Assembly (NCBI RefSeq): GCF_000219215.1
Contig: NC_015726.1
Coordinates: 1,488,001 to 1,552,000 of the forward strand
Source: Cupriavidus necator N-1
Lineage (GTDB): Bacteria > Pseudomonadota > Gammaproteobacteria > Burkholderiales > Burkholderiaceae
Direction: 5' to 3'
DNA length: 64,000 nucleotides
Shown here: one piece after another, positions 35,347-43,527 of the stretch
How positions within the stretch are numbered: position 1 is the stretch's first letter
Layout of the letters: every line of letters begins with the position of its first letter
Translations under genes and position numbers: made by a program
The notes under the pieces: generated by a model
What the model saw: the letters and a program-made list of their open reading frames with translations, nothing else
Databases searched by the model: none
Told to the model about the DNA's origin: nothing

Positions 35347-38112
35347 TCAGGGGGTGGGCAGGGCGCCGGCGTCGCGCAGCCGGGCCACGGCTTGGTCACG
35401 TCCGGTGACTCCCAGCTTGGCGTAGACATTGCGCAGGTGCCACTTGACCGTGTCGAGCGACACGTTGAGGATGCGCGCGATCTTCTTGTTCGGCATGGCC
35501 TGCGCCAGCAGGCCCAGCACCTCCTGCTCGCGCTCGCTGAGGGTGGCCAGGCGCGCGAGTTGGGCGGCCGGGGCCGGCGAGGGAGCGGGACTGGCGGACG
35601 CGCCCGGACCGGCGGCGTCGGCCAGGCGCTGCGCGTAGAACGCCAGTACCGGGTCCAGGCTGTCATCGCCGGCCAGCACCGCCAGCATGGCCGGCACCTG
35701 CGGCGAGGCGTCGAGCAGGCTGCGCACCAGCCCGTGGCGGTGGCCGATGCGCAGCCCGTCGAGCAGTTGCCGGCGCGCGGCGGCGGGATCGCGGCGGCCC
35801 CGGTGGGCCTGCGCCATCAGCACGCGCAAGGTGGCCACGCGGGACCAGCGCCCGCCGGCCTCGGACAGCGCCGCCAGCGGCTCCAGGCGCGCCAGCGCGC
35901 CGTCGAAATCGTTGTGGTGCAGGCACATGCCGATGCGGGCCAGGTCGGCGTGGACCCGCACTTCCCAGGCGGTGCTGCGCACCGCGCCGGCATGCCGGGC
36001 CGCCAGCGCTTCCAGCCGCAGCAGCGCGTCGTCGGCGGCGTCGACATGGCCGTCTTCCAGCAGCCGGCGCGAGCGCAGTGACAGGGCCCCGGCCACCAGG
36101 CGGTCGACTCGGTGGCGCTGCCCGTAGCGCTCCAGCCGGTCCAGGCACGCCAGCGCACCGGCGTGGTCGCCGGCGTGCCAGCGGCTGCAGGACAGCGCCA
36201 GCAGCGCGCGCAGCACGGTGTCGGGGATCGAGATGCGCACCAGCACGTCGATGCGGGCATCAAGCAGGCTGGCGGCAGCCTCGACATCGTTGAGTTCGTA
36301 CAGGGTCTCGCCCAGCAGCGCGGCCGCCATGCAGGCCACGCCGGCGCAGGCGGCGCCACGCTGCTCGGCATCGGCCAGCACGTCATGCAGCACGCGTTCG
36401 GCCACCAGCACCTGGCCCTCGACGGCGTGCGTCATGCCGCCCATGCAGCGGCCCAGCAGCGTGCCGCGCGGCGCGCCGTCGCAGGGCGCGCCGTCCTCGA
36501 TCACGCGCCGCGCCTGGTCGTATTCGCCGCGGTAGATATGCATCCACGACAGGATGTTGCCGCGCCCGGTCAGGGTGAAGTCGTCCGCGCCGGCGGGCAC
36601 GCGCTGCAGCGCCGGCAGCAGGTTGGCGACGGCATCGGAGTCGTCGCGCAGCAGCGCCATGCTGCCTTGCAATATCGCCAGCGCATAGTGCTCGCGCGGG
36701 CCCAGCCGCCCGGCCTGGGCCTGCATCCGCTGCAGGCTGTCTTGCAGCCCGTCGGAGTCGCCGGCATACATCTGCAGATGGGCCTGGACCAGCAGCAGGC
36801 CGAAGCGGGCCCGTATCTGTTCCGCCGGCAGTTGCCGCACCAGCGCGGCCAGCTTGCTGAGTTCGCCGCGCGCGAGCAGGCTATGCGCGCGGCCGTGCAC
36901 CATGTCGGCGGCGGCCGCGCTGTCCCCGGCCAGCACCGCGTGCCGCACGGCCTCGTCGACGTGGCCATGCGCGTTGAACCACTGCCAGGCCGCTGCGTGC
37001 ATCGCCGCCTGCGTGCCCTGCGGCAGCCCGCCGAGGCGCCCCAGCAGCACTTCGCGCAACAGCGGGTGCAGGCGGTACCAGGCTTCGCCATGGCTGTCGC
37101 TGCCGATCTGCGCGATGAACAGGTCGTCGCGCGCCAGGTGCGCCAGCCGCACGGTGATCTCGGCGGCGGCTTCGGGCCGGCCCAGCAGGGTGGCGCACAG
37201 CGCGCCGCAAAAGCGGTGGCACAGCGCCATGCGGGTGAGCAGGCCGAGGTCGTCCGGCGTCAGCCGCACCAGCACCTCGCGCTCGAAATAGCTGGCAAAG
37301 GTCTGTGCGTCGCGCACCTGGACCGGGTTGTACGATCCGCCGCGCTTGCCCTTCAGGTCGATGGCAAAGAGCTGCAGGCCGGCGGCCCAGCCGTCGGTGA
37401 GTTCATGCAGCCGGCCGGCATCGCGGGCGTCGACGTGGCCCAGTTGTTCCTGCAGGAAACGGGCGGATTCCTGTGCCGAGAAGCGCAGGTCGGCCAGCCC
37501 GAATGACGACAGCAGCCCCTGCGTGCGCAGCCGCGCCAGCGACAGCGGCGGCGCGGTGCGCGAGGCCAGCACCACGTGCAGTTGCGGCGGCGCGTAGTCG
37601 AGCAGCCAGCGCAGCGCCAGCACCACGCCGGGGTCGTCCAGGTGATGGACGTCGTCGAGCATCAGCACCAGTTCGCGCCGGCGTGCGCCGATGGCCCGCA
37701 CCAGCGTGATCACCCAGTGCTCGACCGCGGACTGGTGGCCGTCGCGGCCCATCAGCACCCAGGCATCGCGCACGATGGCCGGATCCACGGTGGCCAGGCT
37801 GGCGACCAGGCCGTTGAAGAAGGCCGCGACGCTGTTGTCTTCCGGGGCGAGCGACAGCCAGGCGACGTCGAAGTCCAGCGTCAGCAGGGCCTGGCGCCAC
37901 GCCGCCAGCGTGCTGGTCTTGGCGCAGCCGGCCGGCCCCTGGATCACCACGCAGCGCTGGCGCCGCGCCTCGGCCAGGCGCGCGAGCAGGGTGTCGCGCG
38001 GCATCAGCGGGCGGGCGCCGCGGGGCGGCACCAGCTTGGTCGGCGTGACCGCGAAGGCAGGTGTGGCGGACTGGCGGGCGGATTCTGCTGGCGCGGCTCC
38101 GGCCGGGGACAT
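35347..38112 (-). CDS. LuxR-family transcriptional activator, MalT/LAL type
   Basis: A 921-residue ATP-dependent regulator. An N-terminal STAND NTPase has Walker A GPAGCAKT at residues 59-66 and Walker B ELVLMLDDVHHLDD at about 145. A long TPR-like helical region follows and ends in a LuxR HTH over the last 65 residues (LSEREQEVLGLLAQ, then VSLDTVKWHLRNVYAKLGV). Such proteins bind an inducer in the C-terminal helical region and activate neighbouring catabolic operons. It is co-directional with and just upstream of the acyl-CoA operon, which it very likely controls. The start at 38112 has a strong GAGGAG site; a longer frame (42 bases) lacks one. A -10-like TACAAT is at 38172-38167. Confidence 0.9.
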   Translation of the reverse strand: MSPAGAAPAESARQSATPAFAVTPTKLVPPRGARPLMPRDTLLARLAEARRQRCVVIQGPAGCAKTSTLAAWRQALLTLDFDVAWLSLAPEDNSVAAFFNGLVASLATVDPAIVRDAWVLMGRDGHQSAVEHWVITLVRAIGARRRELVLMLDDVHHLDDPGVVLALRWLLDYAPPQLHVVLASRTAPPLSLARLRTQGLLSSFGLADLRFSAQESARFLQEQLGHVDARDAGRLHELTDGWAAGLQLFAIDLKGKRGGSYNPVQVRDAQTFASYFEREVLVRLTPDDLGLLTRMALCHRFCGALCATLLGRPEAAAEITVRLAHLARDDLFIAQIGSDSHGEAWYRLHPLLREVLLGRLGGLPQGTQAAMHAAAWQWFNAHGHVDEAVRHAVLAGDSAAAADMVHGRAHSLLARGELSKLAALVRQLPAEQIRARFGLLLVQAHLQMYAGDSDGLQDSLQRMQAQAGRLGPREHYALAILQGSMALLRDDSDAVANLLPALQRVPAGADDFTLTGRGNILSWMHIYRGEYDQARRVIEDGAPCDGAPRGTLLGRCMGGMTHAVEGQVLVAERVLHDVLADAEQRGAACAGVACMAAALLGETLYELNDVEAAASLLDARIDVLVRISIPDTVLRALLALSCSRWHAGDHAGALACLDRLERYGQRHRVDRLVAGALSLRSRRLLEDGHVDAADDALLRLEALAARHAGAVRSTAWEVRVHADLARIGMCLHHNDFDGALARLEPLAALSEAGGRWSRVATLRVLMAQAHRGRRDPAAARRQLLDGLRIGHRHGLVRSLLDASPQVPAMLAVLAGDDSLDPVLAFYAQRLADAAGPGASASPAPSPAPAAQLARLATLSEREQEVLGLLAQAMPNKKIARILNVSLDTVKWHLRNVYAKLGVTGRDQAVARLRDAGALPTP

Positions 38113-38218
38113 GCTGGGCTCCTCTTGTCCGTGCGGCGCGGGCCGGCGGACCAATGCGATGGCAGCATTGTAGGAGCGCCGGGCTGGCCGGCGGCGTCTT
38201 CAGATGGCGGGCCACCTG

Positions 38219-38250
38219 ACGCGGGTGGGGCGCCGGGCGCCCACCCGCGT
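38219..38250 (-). terminator. Strong hairpin after the amidase gene
   Basis: Imperfect 15-bp stem with one bulged base (ACGCGGGTGGG...CCCACCCGCGT core), 18 bases past the amidase stop. It lacks a U-run, so it may act as a 3' stabiliser with Rho-dependent termination. Confidence 0.45.
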
Positions 38251-38268
38251 GCCGTTTGCCTTAGTGGT

Positions 38269-39459
38269 TCAGGCCTGGTGCGCCATGATCCGCTCCGCCA
38301 GTGCCACCAGGCTGCGGTCGCTGCCCGCCGGCCCCAGCAGCGAGATGCCGAGCGGTGCGCCGTCGCGGCGGGCCAGCGGCAGGTTCAGCTGCGGGAAGCC
38401 GCTCAGCGGCGTCAGGCACAGCGTCTGGGAGGCGAGGTTGCGGTAGGTCTCCAGCGATTCGACCGGCTCGGCGCGCAGCGGCGCGATATCGGGCATGGTC
38501 GGCAGCACCAGCACGCCGTCCTGCCCCAGCAGCCGGCCCACGTGCGCGGTGAAGTCGCGGCGCACGGCACTGGCTTCGTCGAACTGGCTGCGGGTGACGG
38601 CCTTCGAGAAGGCGAAGCGTGCCGCGACATCGGCACCCAGCTCCAGCCCGTGTTGCTCGATCAGTTCGCCGTCGCTGTGCCACGCCTCCCAGCCCTGCAC
38701 GTAGCGGAACGCCCACCACAGCTCGGACAGCGGCCGGTCGGCCACGGTGACTGGCGCGGCCCGGCCCAGCGCGGCTTCGATCCGGGCGACGGCCGGTGCC
38801 AGCGCGCCGCGGGCTTCCGGGGTGGGCTGGCCGAACAGGTCGGTGGCAACTAGCAGCCGCGGCGCGGCCGGCAGCGGCGCCGGGTCCGCGCCGAACAGCA
38901 CCTCGGCCACGCGCGCGAAGGTGCCGATGTCGCTCGCGAAAAAGCCGCAGGTGTCCAGGCTCTCGGACAGCGGCAGGCAGCGCTCCAGCGAAATTCGCCC
39001 GTGCGTGGGACGGATGCCGAACAGGCCGCAATGGCTGGCCGGCGCACGCACCGAGCCGCCGGTGTCGGAGCCCAGCGCGAAGTCACACAAGCCGTTCGAT
39101 ACCGCCGAGGCCGAGCCCGACGACGAGCCGCCGGTGATGCGGTCCGGCGCCGCGCCGTTGACCGGGCGCCCGTAGTGGGCGTTCTGGCCGTTCATGGAGA
39201 AGGCCAGCTCGTCAGTGTGGGTCTTGCCGACGAAGGCGGCGCCGGCATCCAGCAGCCGCTGCACCGCCGGCGCGGTCGCGGCCTTGATGCCCGAGCGCGC
39301 CAGCACGTGCGGATTGCCGCCGCCGGTCGGATAGCCCGCTACATCGAACAGGTCCTTCACGGCAAAGCTAAGGCCCTGCAGCGGGCCGCTGGCGGCGTGC
39401 GGGACGGCAACCTGGGGGTACGGCATGAAGGCACGGGCAGGATGGGTGGCAAGCGTCAT
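38269..39459 (-). CDS. Amidase (amidase signature family)
   Basis: A 396-residue hydrolase with a Ser-cisSer-Lys triad: Lys in the FAVKDLF motif at about residue 34, and the Gly/Ser-rich signature GGSSSGSASAVSNG and SDTGGSVRAPASHCG with the catalytic serines. At under 400 residues it is shorter than many members (about 460-500), closest in pattern to AtzE/indoleacetamide-type enzymes. It is the last gene of the ABC transporter operon, 37 bases after the oppD-like gene, so it probably hydrolyses the imported amide. No signal peptide is seen; it acts in the cytoplasm. The substrate is unknown. Confidence 0.88.
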   Translation of the reverse strand: MTLATHPARAFMPYPQVAVPHAASGPLQGLSFAVKDLFDVAGYPTGGGNPHVLARSGIKAATAPAVQRLLDAGAAFVGKTHTDELAFSMNGQNAHYGRPVNGAAPDRITGGSSSGSASAVSNGLCDFALGSDTGGSVRAPASHCGLFGIRPTHGRISLERCLPLSESLDTCGFFASDIGTFARVAEVLFGADPAPLPAAPRLLVATDLFGQPTPEARGALAPAVARIEAALGRAAPVTVADRPLSELWWAFRYVQGWEAWHSDGELIEQHGLELGADVAARFAFSKAVTRSQFDEASAVRRDFTAHVGRLLGQDGVLVLPTMPDIAPLRAEPVESLETYRNLASQTLCLTPLSGFPQLNLPLARRDGAPLGISLLGPAGSDRSLVALAERIMAHQA

Positions 39460-39496
39460 GGGGGGCCTGGAATATGTTGGGGTTCTGGGATGGGGC

Positions 39497-40510
39497 TTAT
39501 GCCGCGGTGGCCACGGCGGGCTCGGCGGCCAGCACGCAGCTGACGCGGTGGCCGGTGCCGACGGTGACCGCCTGCGGCACCTCGGCCAGGCATTGCGGGC
39601 GCGCATGCGGGCAGCGTGGCGCGAAGGTGCAGCCCGGCGGCAGCGCGGCCAGGTCGGGCGGGGCGCCGCCGATGGCCTGCAGCCGCTGGCCACGGTCCAT
39701 GCCATGCTGCCGGCTTTGCAGCAGGGCGATGGTGTAGGGGTGGCGCGCCGCGCGCAGCAGGGTGCGGATCGGGCCTTCCTCGACAATGCGCCCGCCGTAC
39801 ATCACCGCGACGCGGTCGGCGATCTCCACCGCCGCGCCGATATCGTGGGTGACGAAGACGATGGACAGCCCCAGTTCGCGCTGCAGCTCGCGCAGCAGGA
39901 TCAGCACCTGGATCTGCACGGTGGCGTCCAGCGCGGTGGTGGGCTCGTCGGCGAGCAGGATCCTGGGCCGCGCCGACAGTGCCAGCGCGATCATCGCGCG
40001 CTGGCGCATGCCGCCCGACATCTCGTGCGGGTACGCTGCCAGCCGTCGCTCCGGGCTGGGAATGCGCACGGACTCGAGCGCCTGTAGCGCGCGCTCGCGC
40101 GCCTCGGCGGCCGAGACCTTGTCGTGGGTGCGGATGCATTCGACGATCTGCTGGCCGACGGTGTAGACCGGGTCCAGCGCCAGCAGCGGCTCCTGGAACA
40201 CCATCGCCATGGTGCCGCCGCGCAGCCGGGCCAGCGCGCGCTGGTCGAGCGCCATCACGTCGGCGCCGTCGACGCGGATCCGGCCCTCCATGCGGGTGCG
40301 GCGCGGCGGGTGCAGGCGCATCAGCGCGCGCAGCGTGACGCTCTTGCCCGAGCCGGATTCGCCGATCAGCGCCACCGCTTCGCCTGCGCCCACTTCGAGC
40401 GAGACGCCGTTGACGGCGCGGATGGTCTTGCCGCCGCCGGAGAAGGTGACGTGCAGGTCCCGCACCGAAATCATCGGCGCGCCAGGTGTGCTTTGTGGGG
40501 TGGTGGACAT
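39497..40510 (-). CDS. Dipeptide/oligopeptide ABC transporter ATP-binding protein (DppD/OppD-like)
   Basis: A 337-residue ATPase. Walker A is GESGSGKSVTLRAL at about residue 42-55, the signature is HEMSGGMRQRAMIALAL, Walker B ILLADEPTTALD, and the H-loop TH in IVFVTHDIG. A C-terminal oligopeptide domain follows with the Cys-rich PPGCTFAPRCPHARPQC segment, which carries an Fe-S-like or metal site in this subfamily. The mate of the next ATPase; the pair drives the permeases at 41556 and 42454. The gene is 10 bases from its upstream neighbour, in one operon. Confidence 0.92.
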   Translation of the reverse strand: MSTTPQSTPGAPMISVRDLHVTFSGGGKTIRAVNGVSLEVGAGEAVALIGESGSGKSVTLRALMRLHPPRRTRMEGRIRVDGADVMALDQRALARLRGGTMAMVFQEPLLALDPVYTVGQQIVECIRTHDKVSAAEARERALQALESVRIPSPERRLAAYPHEMSGGMRQRAMIALALSARPRILLADEPTTALDATVQIQVLILLRELQRELGLSIVFVTHDIGAAVEIADRVAVMYGGRIVEEGPIRTLLRAARHPYTIALLQSRQHGMDRGQRLQAIGGAPPDLAALPPGCTFAPRCPHARPQCLAEVPQAVTVGTGHRVSCVLAAEPAVATAA

Positions 40511-40520
40511 GGTGGGCTCC

Positions 40521-41552
40521 TCAGGGCGCGGTGGCCAGCAGACAGGCGACCGGATGCCCGGCCACCAGGTCGGTCAGCTGCGGCTCGCGCCGCGCGCACA
40601 CGTCCTGCGCCATGGCGCACCGCGGATGGAAGCTGCAGCCGGGCGGCGGGTTGATCGGATTGGGCGGGTCGCCCGCCAGCGGCGCGACCGCGGTGCGGTG
40701 GTCCGGGTCCAGCGACGGCATCGACTTCAGCAGCGCGCGCGTGTACGGGTGCGCCGGGTGGCGATAAAGGGTCTCGGTATCCGCGATCTCCACCACCTTG
40801 CCCAGGTACATCACCATCACGCGGTCGCACAGGTAGCGGATCACGTTGAGGTCGTGGCTGATGAAGACGTAGGTCAGGTCGAACTCGGCCTTCAGGTCCA
40901 GCAGCAGGTTCAGCACCTGCGCCTCCACCGACTTGTCCAGTGCCGAGACCGCCTCGTCCAGGATCACCAGCCGCGGGCGCAGCGCCAGCGCGCGGGCAAT
41001 GTTGACGCGCTGGCGCTGCCCGCCGGACAGCTCGTGCGGGTAGCGCCCGGCAAAGCGCGCCGGGTCCAGCCCGACGCGCTGCAGCAGGTAGCGGGCGCGC
41101 TCGGTGGCTTCGCGCGCCGGCACGCCATGGACGCGTGGCGTGAAGGCGATCGACGCCTCGATGGTCAGGCGCGGGTTCAGCGACGAATAGCTGTCCTGGA
41201 ACACCATCTGCACCTGGCTGCGGAACTGCTTCATCGGCAGCTGGGCCGAGCCCACGCCCTGCGCGTCGAAGATCAGCTCGCCGCTGTCCTGCTGCGTCAG
41301 CTGCATCAGCAGCCGCGCGGTGGTGGACTTGCCGCAGCCGGACTCGCCGACCACCCCCAGGGTCTCGCCCTTGAGCACGTCGAAGCTGACGCCATCGACC
41401 GCGCGCACCGACGCGGCACGCGCGCGCAGGCCGGGCAGGCCGGACTTGATGGGGAAGTGCTTGACCAGCTGGTGGGCGATCACCAGCGGCTGCGCCGGGC
41501 CGCCGACATCGCGGCCGGCCTGTGGGGAAGGGGCCTGCATCAGTGCTGGCAT
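40521..41552 (-). CDS. Dipeptide/oligopeptide ABC transporter ATP-binding protein (DppF/OppF-like)
   Basis: A 343-residue ATPase. Walker A is GESGCGKSTTARLL, signature HELSGGQRQRVNIARAL, Walker B LVILDEAVSALD (Ala replaces the more usual Pro-Thr after DE, as in many DppF proteins), and the H-loop ISHDLNVIRYL. The oligopeptide C-terminal extension has PPGCSFHPRCAMAQDVC. It is downstream of the two permease genes and starts 3 bases after the second permease ends, which indicates coupling. Confidence 0.92.
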   Translation of the reverse strand: MPALMQAPSPQAGRDVGGPAQPLVIAHQLVKHFPIKSGLPGLRARAASVRAVDGVSFDVLKGETLGVVGESGCGKSTTARLLMQLTQQDSGELIFDAQGVGSAQLPMKQFRSQVQMVFQDSYSSLNPRLTIEASIAFTPRVHGVPAREATERARYLLQRVGLDPARFAGRYPHELSGGQRQRVNIARALALRPRLVILDEAVSALDKSVEAQVLNLLLDLKAEFDLTYVFISHDLNVIRYLCDRVMVMYLGKVVEIADTETLYRHPAHPYTRALLKSMPSLDPDHRTAVAPLAGDPPNPINPPPGCSFHPRCAMAQDVCARREPQLTDLVAGHPVACLLATAP

Positions 41553-41555
41553 GGT

Positions 41556-42443
41556 TCAGTCCTTGATTTCCATGGCCGAGCGGATGCCGTCGGCCAGCAG
41601 GTTGAACGAGACCGAGGTCAGGAAGATCATGGCGCCGGGCAGGGCGGCAACCCACGGCTGGGTATAGATGGCCGTGCGCAGCGTGTTGAGCATCAGGCCC
41701 CACTCCGGCTCGGGCGGCTTGACGCCCAGGCCGAGGAAGGACAGGCCCGAGGCCAGGATCATCGACACCGAGATCAGGCTGGTGGCATAGACGAAGATCG
41801 GCCCAAGCACGTTGTTGAGCACATGGGCGCGCACGATGGTCAGCGACGACGCCCCGGAAGCACGCGCCGCGTCGACAAACTCGCGGTTGCGCACCTGGGT
41901 GGTCACGCTTTCGGCCACGCGCACGATCTGCGGGATAAAGACGATGGTCAGCGACAGCAGCGCATTGCCCACGCCCGCGCCCAGCGTGCCTGACAGCGCG
42001 ATCGCCAGCAGCACCGACGGGAAGGCGTACAGGATGTCGGTGAGCCGCATGATCACGGTGTTGGTCCAGCCGCCGGCATAGCCGGCGACGATGCCGAGTG
42101 CGCTGCCGATGACAAAGGCCAGCAGCACCGGCGTGATGCCCATGAACAGCGACAGCCGCGCGCCCAGCATCAGCCGCGACAGCATGTCGCGTCCCAGCTC
42201 GTCGGTGCCCAGCGGGAAGTGCTCGGTGCCGATCGGCTTGAGGCGCTTGAGGATCGATGCCGCGTACGGATCGGCGGGCATCAGTGCCGGGGCGAACAGC
42301 GCCATCAGCACCAGCCCCAGCAGCACCAGCGCGGCCAGCATGGCCAGCCTGTTGCGCAGCAGGCGCCGGCCGACCGTGGTCCAGTAGCCGGGCGAGCGCT
42401 GCACCGCAGCGGCGGCCGGTGATGGGTCGAGGGTCATGTCCAT
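41556..42443 (-). CDS. Dipeptide-type ABC transporter permease (DppC-like)
   Basis: A 295-residue inner-membrane permease with six predicted helices (for example LAMLAALVLLGLVLMALFAPAL near the N-terminus). The EAA loop motif is in the cytoplasmic segment VRAEAS..., reading AARASGASSLTIVRAHVLNN, which contacts the ATPases. The N-terminal cytoplasmic OppC-type extension is present. The start at 42443 is one of two nearby ATGs (42437 is the other). It pairs with the DppB-like protein. Confidence 0.9.
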   Translation of the reverse strand: MDMTLDPSPAAAAVQRSPGYWTTVGRRLLRNRLAMLAALVLLGLVLMALFAPALMPADPYAASILKRLKPIGTEHFPLGTDELGRDMLSRLMLGARLSLFMGITPVLLAFVIGSALGIVAGYAGGWTNTVIMRLTDILYAFPSVLLAIALSGTLGAGVGNALLSLTIVFIPQIVRVAESVTTQVRNREFVDAARASGASSLTIVRAHVLNNVLGPIFVYATSLISVSMILASGLSFLGLGVKPPEPEWGLMLNTLRTAIYTQPWVAALPGAMIFLTSVSFNLLADGIRSAMEIKD

Positions 42444-42453
42444 GTCGGCCTCC

Positions 42454-43404
42454 TCAGTTGCGCTGGATGCGCGGATCGAACAGCGTCTGCAGCGCATCGA
42501 CCAGCAGGTTGAGCAGCACGAAGAACACAGCCAGCACCAGGATGGTCCCCTGCAGCAGCGGGAAGTCGCGCTGGAAGATAGCGGCGTTGAGCAGGAAGCC
42601 GGTGCCGGGCCATGAGAACACGGTCTCGATCAGGATCGAGCCGCCCAGCAGGTAGCCCAGCTGCAGGCCCATCACCGACAGCGCGGTCGGCGCCACGTTC
42701 TTGAGCACGTGGCGGAACACGGCCAGGTCCGACAGGCCGCGCGCGCGCAGGCCGACGATGAACTCGTTGGCCAGGATCTCAGCCACCAGCGCGCGCACCG
42801 TGCGCGCCACGATGCCCATCGGGATCACCGACATGGTCACTGCCGGCAGCAGCATGTACTGCATGTGCTCCCAGTCCCAGGCCCAGTCGCCCGAACCGCC
42901 CGGCCCGGCGCCGGTGGCCGGCAGCCAGCCCAGCAGCACCGAGAACGCGATCACCAGCACCATCCCCAGCCAGTAGTGCGGGATGCTGACGCCCAGCACC
43001 GACAGCAGCGACGCGGTGCGGTCGGCCACGGAATCGCGCAGGTAGCCGGCGACAAAGCCGAACAGGCAGCCGAAGCTGAAGCCGATCAGCGTGGCCACGG
43101 TGGCCAGGCGCAGGGAATTGACCACGGCTGCGCCGACTTCGGCCATCACCGGCCGGCTGGTGGCGATCGAAGTGCCCAGGTCGCCCTGCAGCGCGCGGCC
43201 CAGCCAGTGCAGGAATTGCTCCAGGAAGGGCTTGTCGAAGCCGTAGAGCGCGGTCAGCTGGCGGCGCAGGTCTTCCGAGGCGTCGGGCGGCAGCACCGAC
43301 ACCAGCGGATCGCCGGGGGCGATATGAACCAGCGAGAAGCACAGCAGCGCCACCCCGAGCAGGATGGGGATGGCATAGAGGATGCGGCGGAACAGGTATT
43401 GCAT
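42454..43404 (-). CDS. Dipeptide-type ABC transporter permease (DppB-like)
   Basis: A 316-residue permease with six or so helices, beginning with the classic YLFRRILYAIPILLGVALLCFSLVH first helix and PGDPLVSVL loop. The EAA motif is in TRGLSDLAVFRHVLKNVAPTALSV form (ARGLSDLAVFRHVLKN). The start at 43404 (MQYLFRR) is the family-conserved one; an ATG five codons earlier is less likely. It lies 123 bases after the binding-protein gene, a gap that carries a strong stem-loop. Confidence 0.91.
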   Translation of the reverse strand: MQYLFRRILYAIPILLGVALLCFSLVHIAPGDPLVSVLPPDASEDLRRQLTALYGFDKPFLEQFLHWLGRALQGDLGTSIATSRPVMAEVGAAVVNSLRLATVATLIGFSFGCLFGFVAGYLRDSVADRTASLLSVLGVSIPHYWLGMVLVIAFSVLLGWLPATGAGPGGSGDWAWDWEHMQYMLLPAVTMSVIPMGIVARTVRALVAEILANEFIVGLRARGLSDLAVFRHVLKNVAPTALSVMGLQLGYLLGGSILIETVFSWPGTGFLLNAAIFQRDFPLLQGTILVLAVFFVLLNLLVDALQTLFDPRIQRN

Positions 43405-43477
43405 GGGGGGATCCGGCAAGTTGGGGGCGTGCGTGCGCGGTGCGCGGCACGCGGGAAAGACCGGGCGGGACTGCCGG

Positions 43478-43506
43478 GCCGCGCGGCGGCGGGGCTGCCG
43501 CGCGGC
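43478..43506 (-). repeat. Intercistronic stem-loop after the binding-protein gene
   Basis: Two copies of the self-complementary 10-mer GCCGCGCGGC with a 9-base loop form a perfect 10-bp stem between the binding-protein stop and the DppB start. There is no U-run. Such hairpins often protect the binding-protein mRNA so that more receptor than permease is made. Confidence 0.6.
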
Positions 43507-43527
43507 GTCCGTCGGGCGCGGCCGGGA

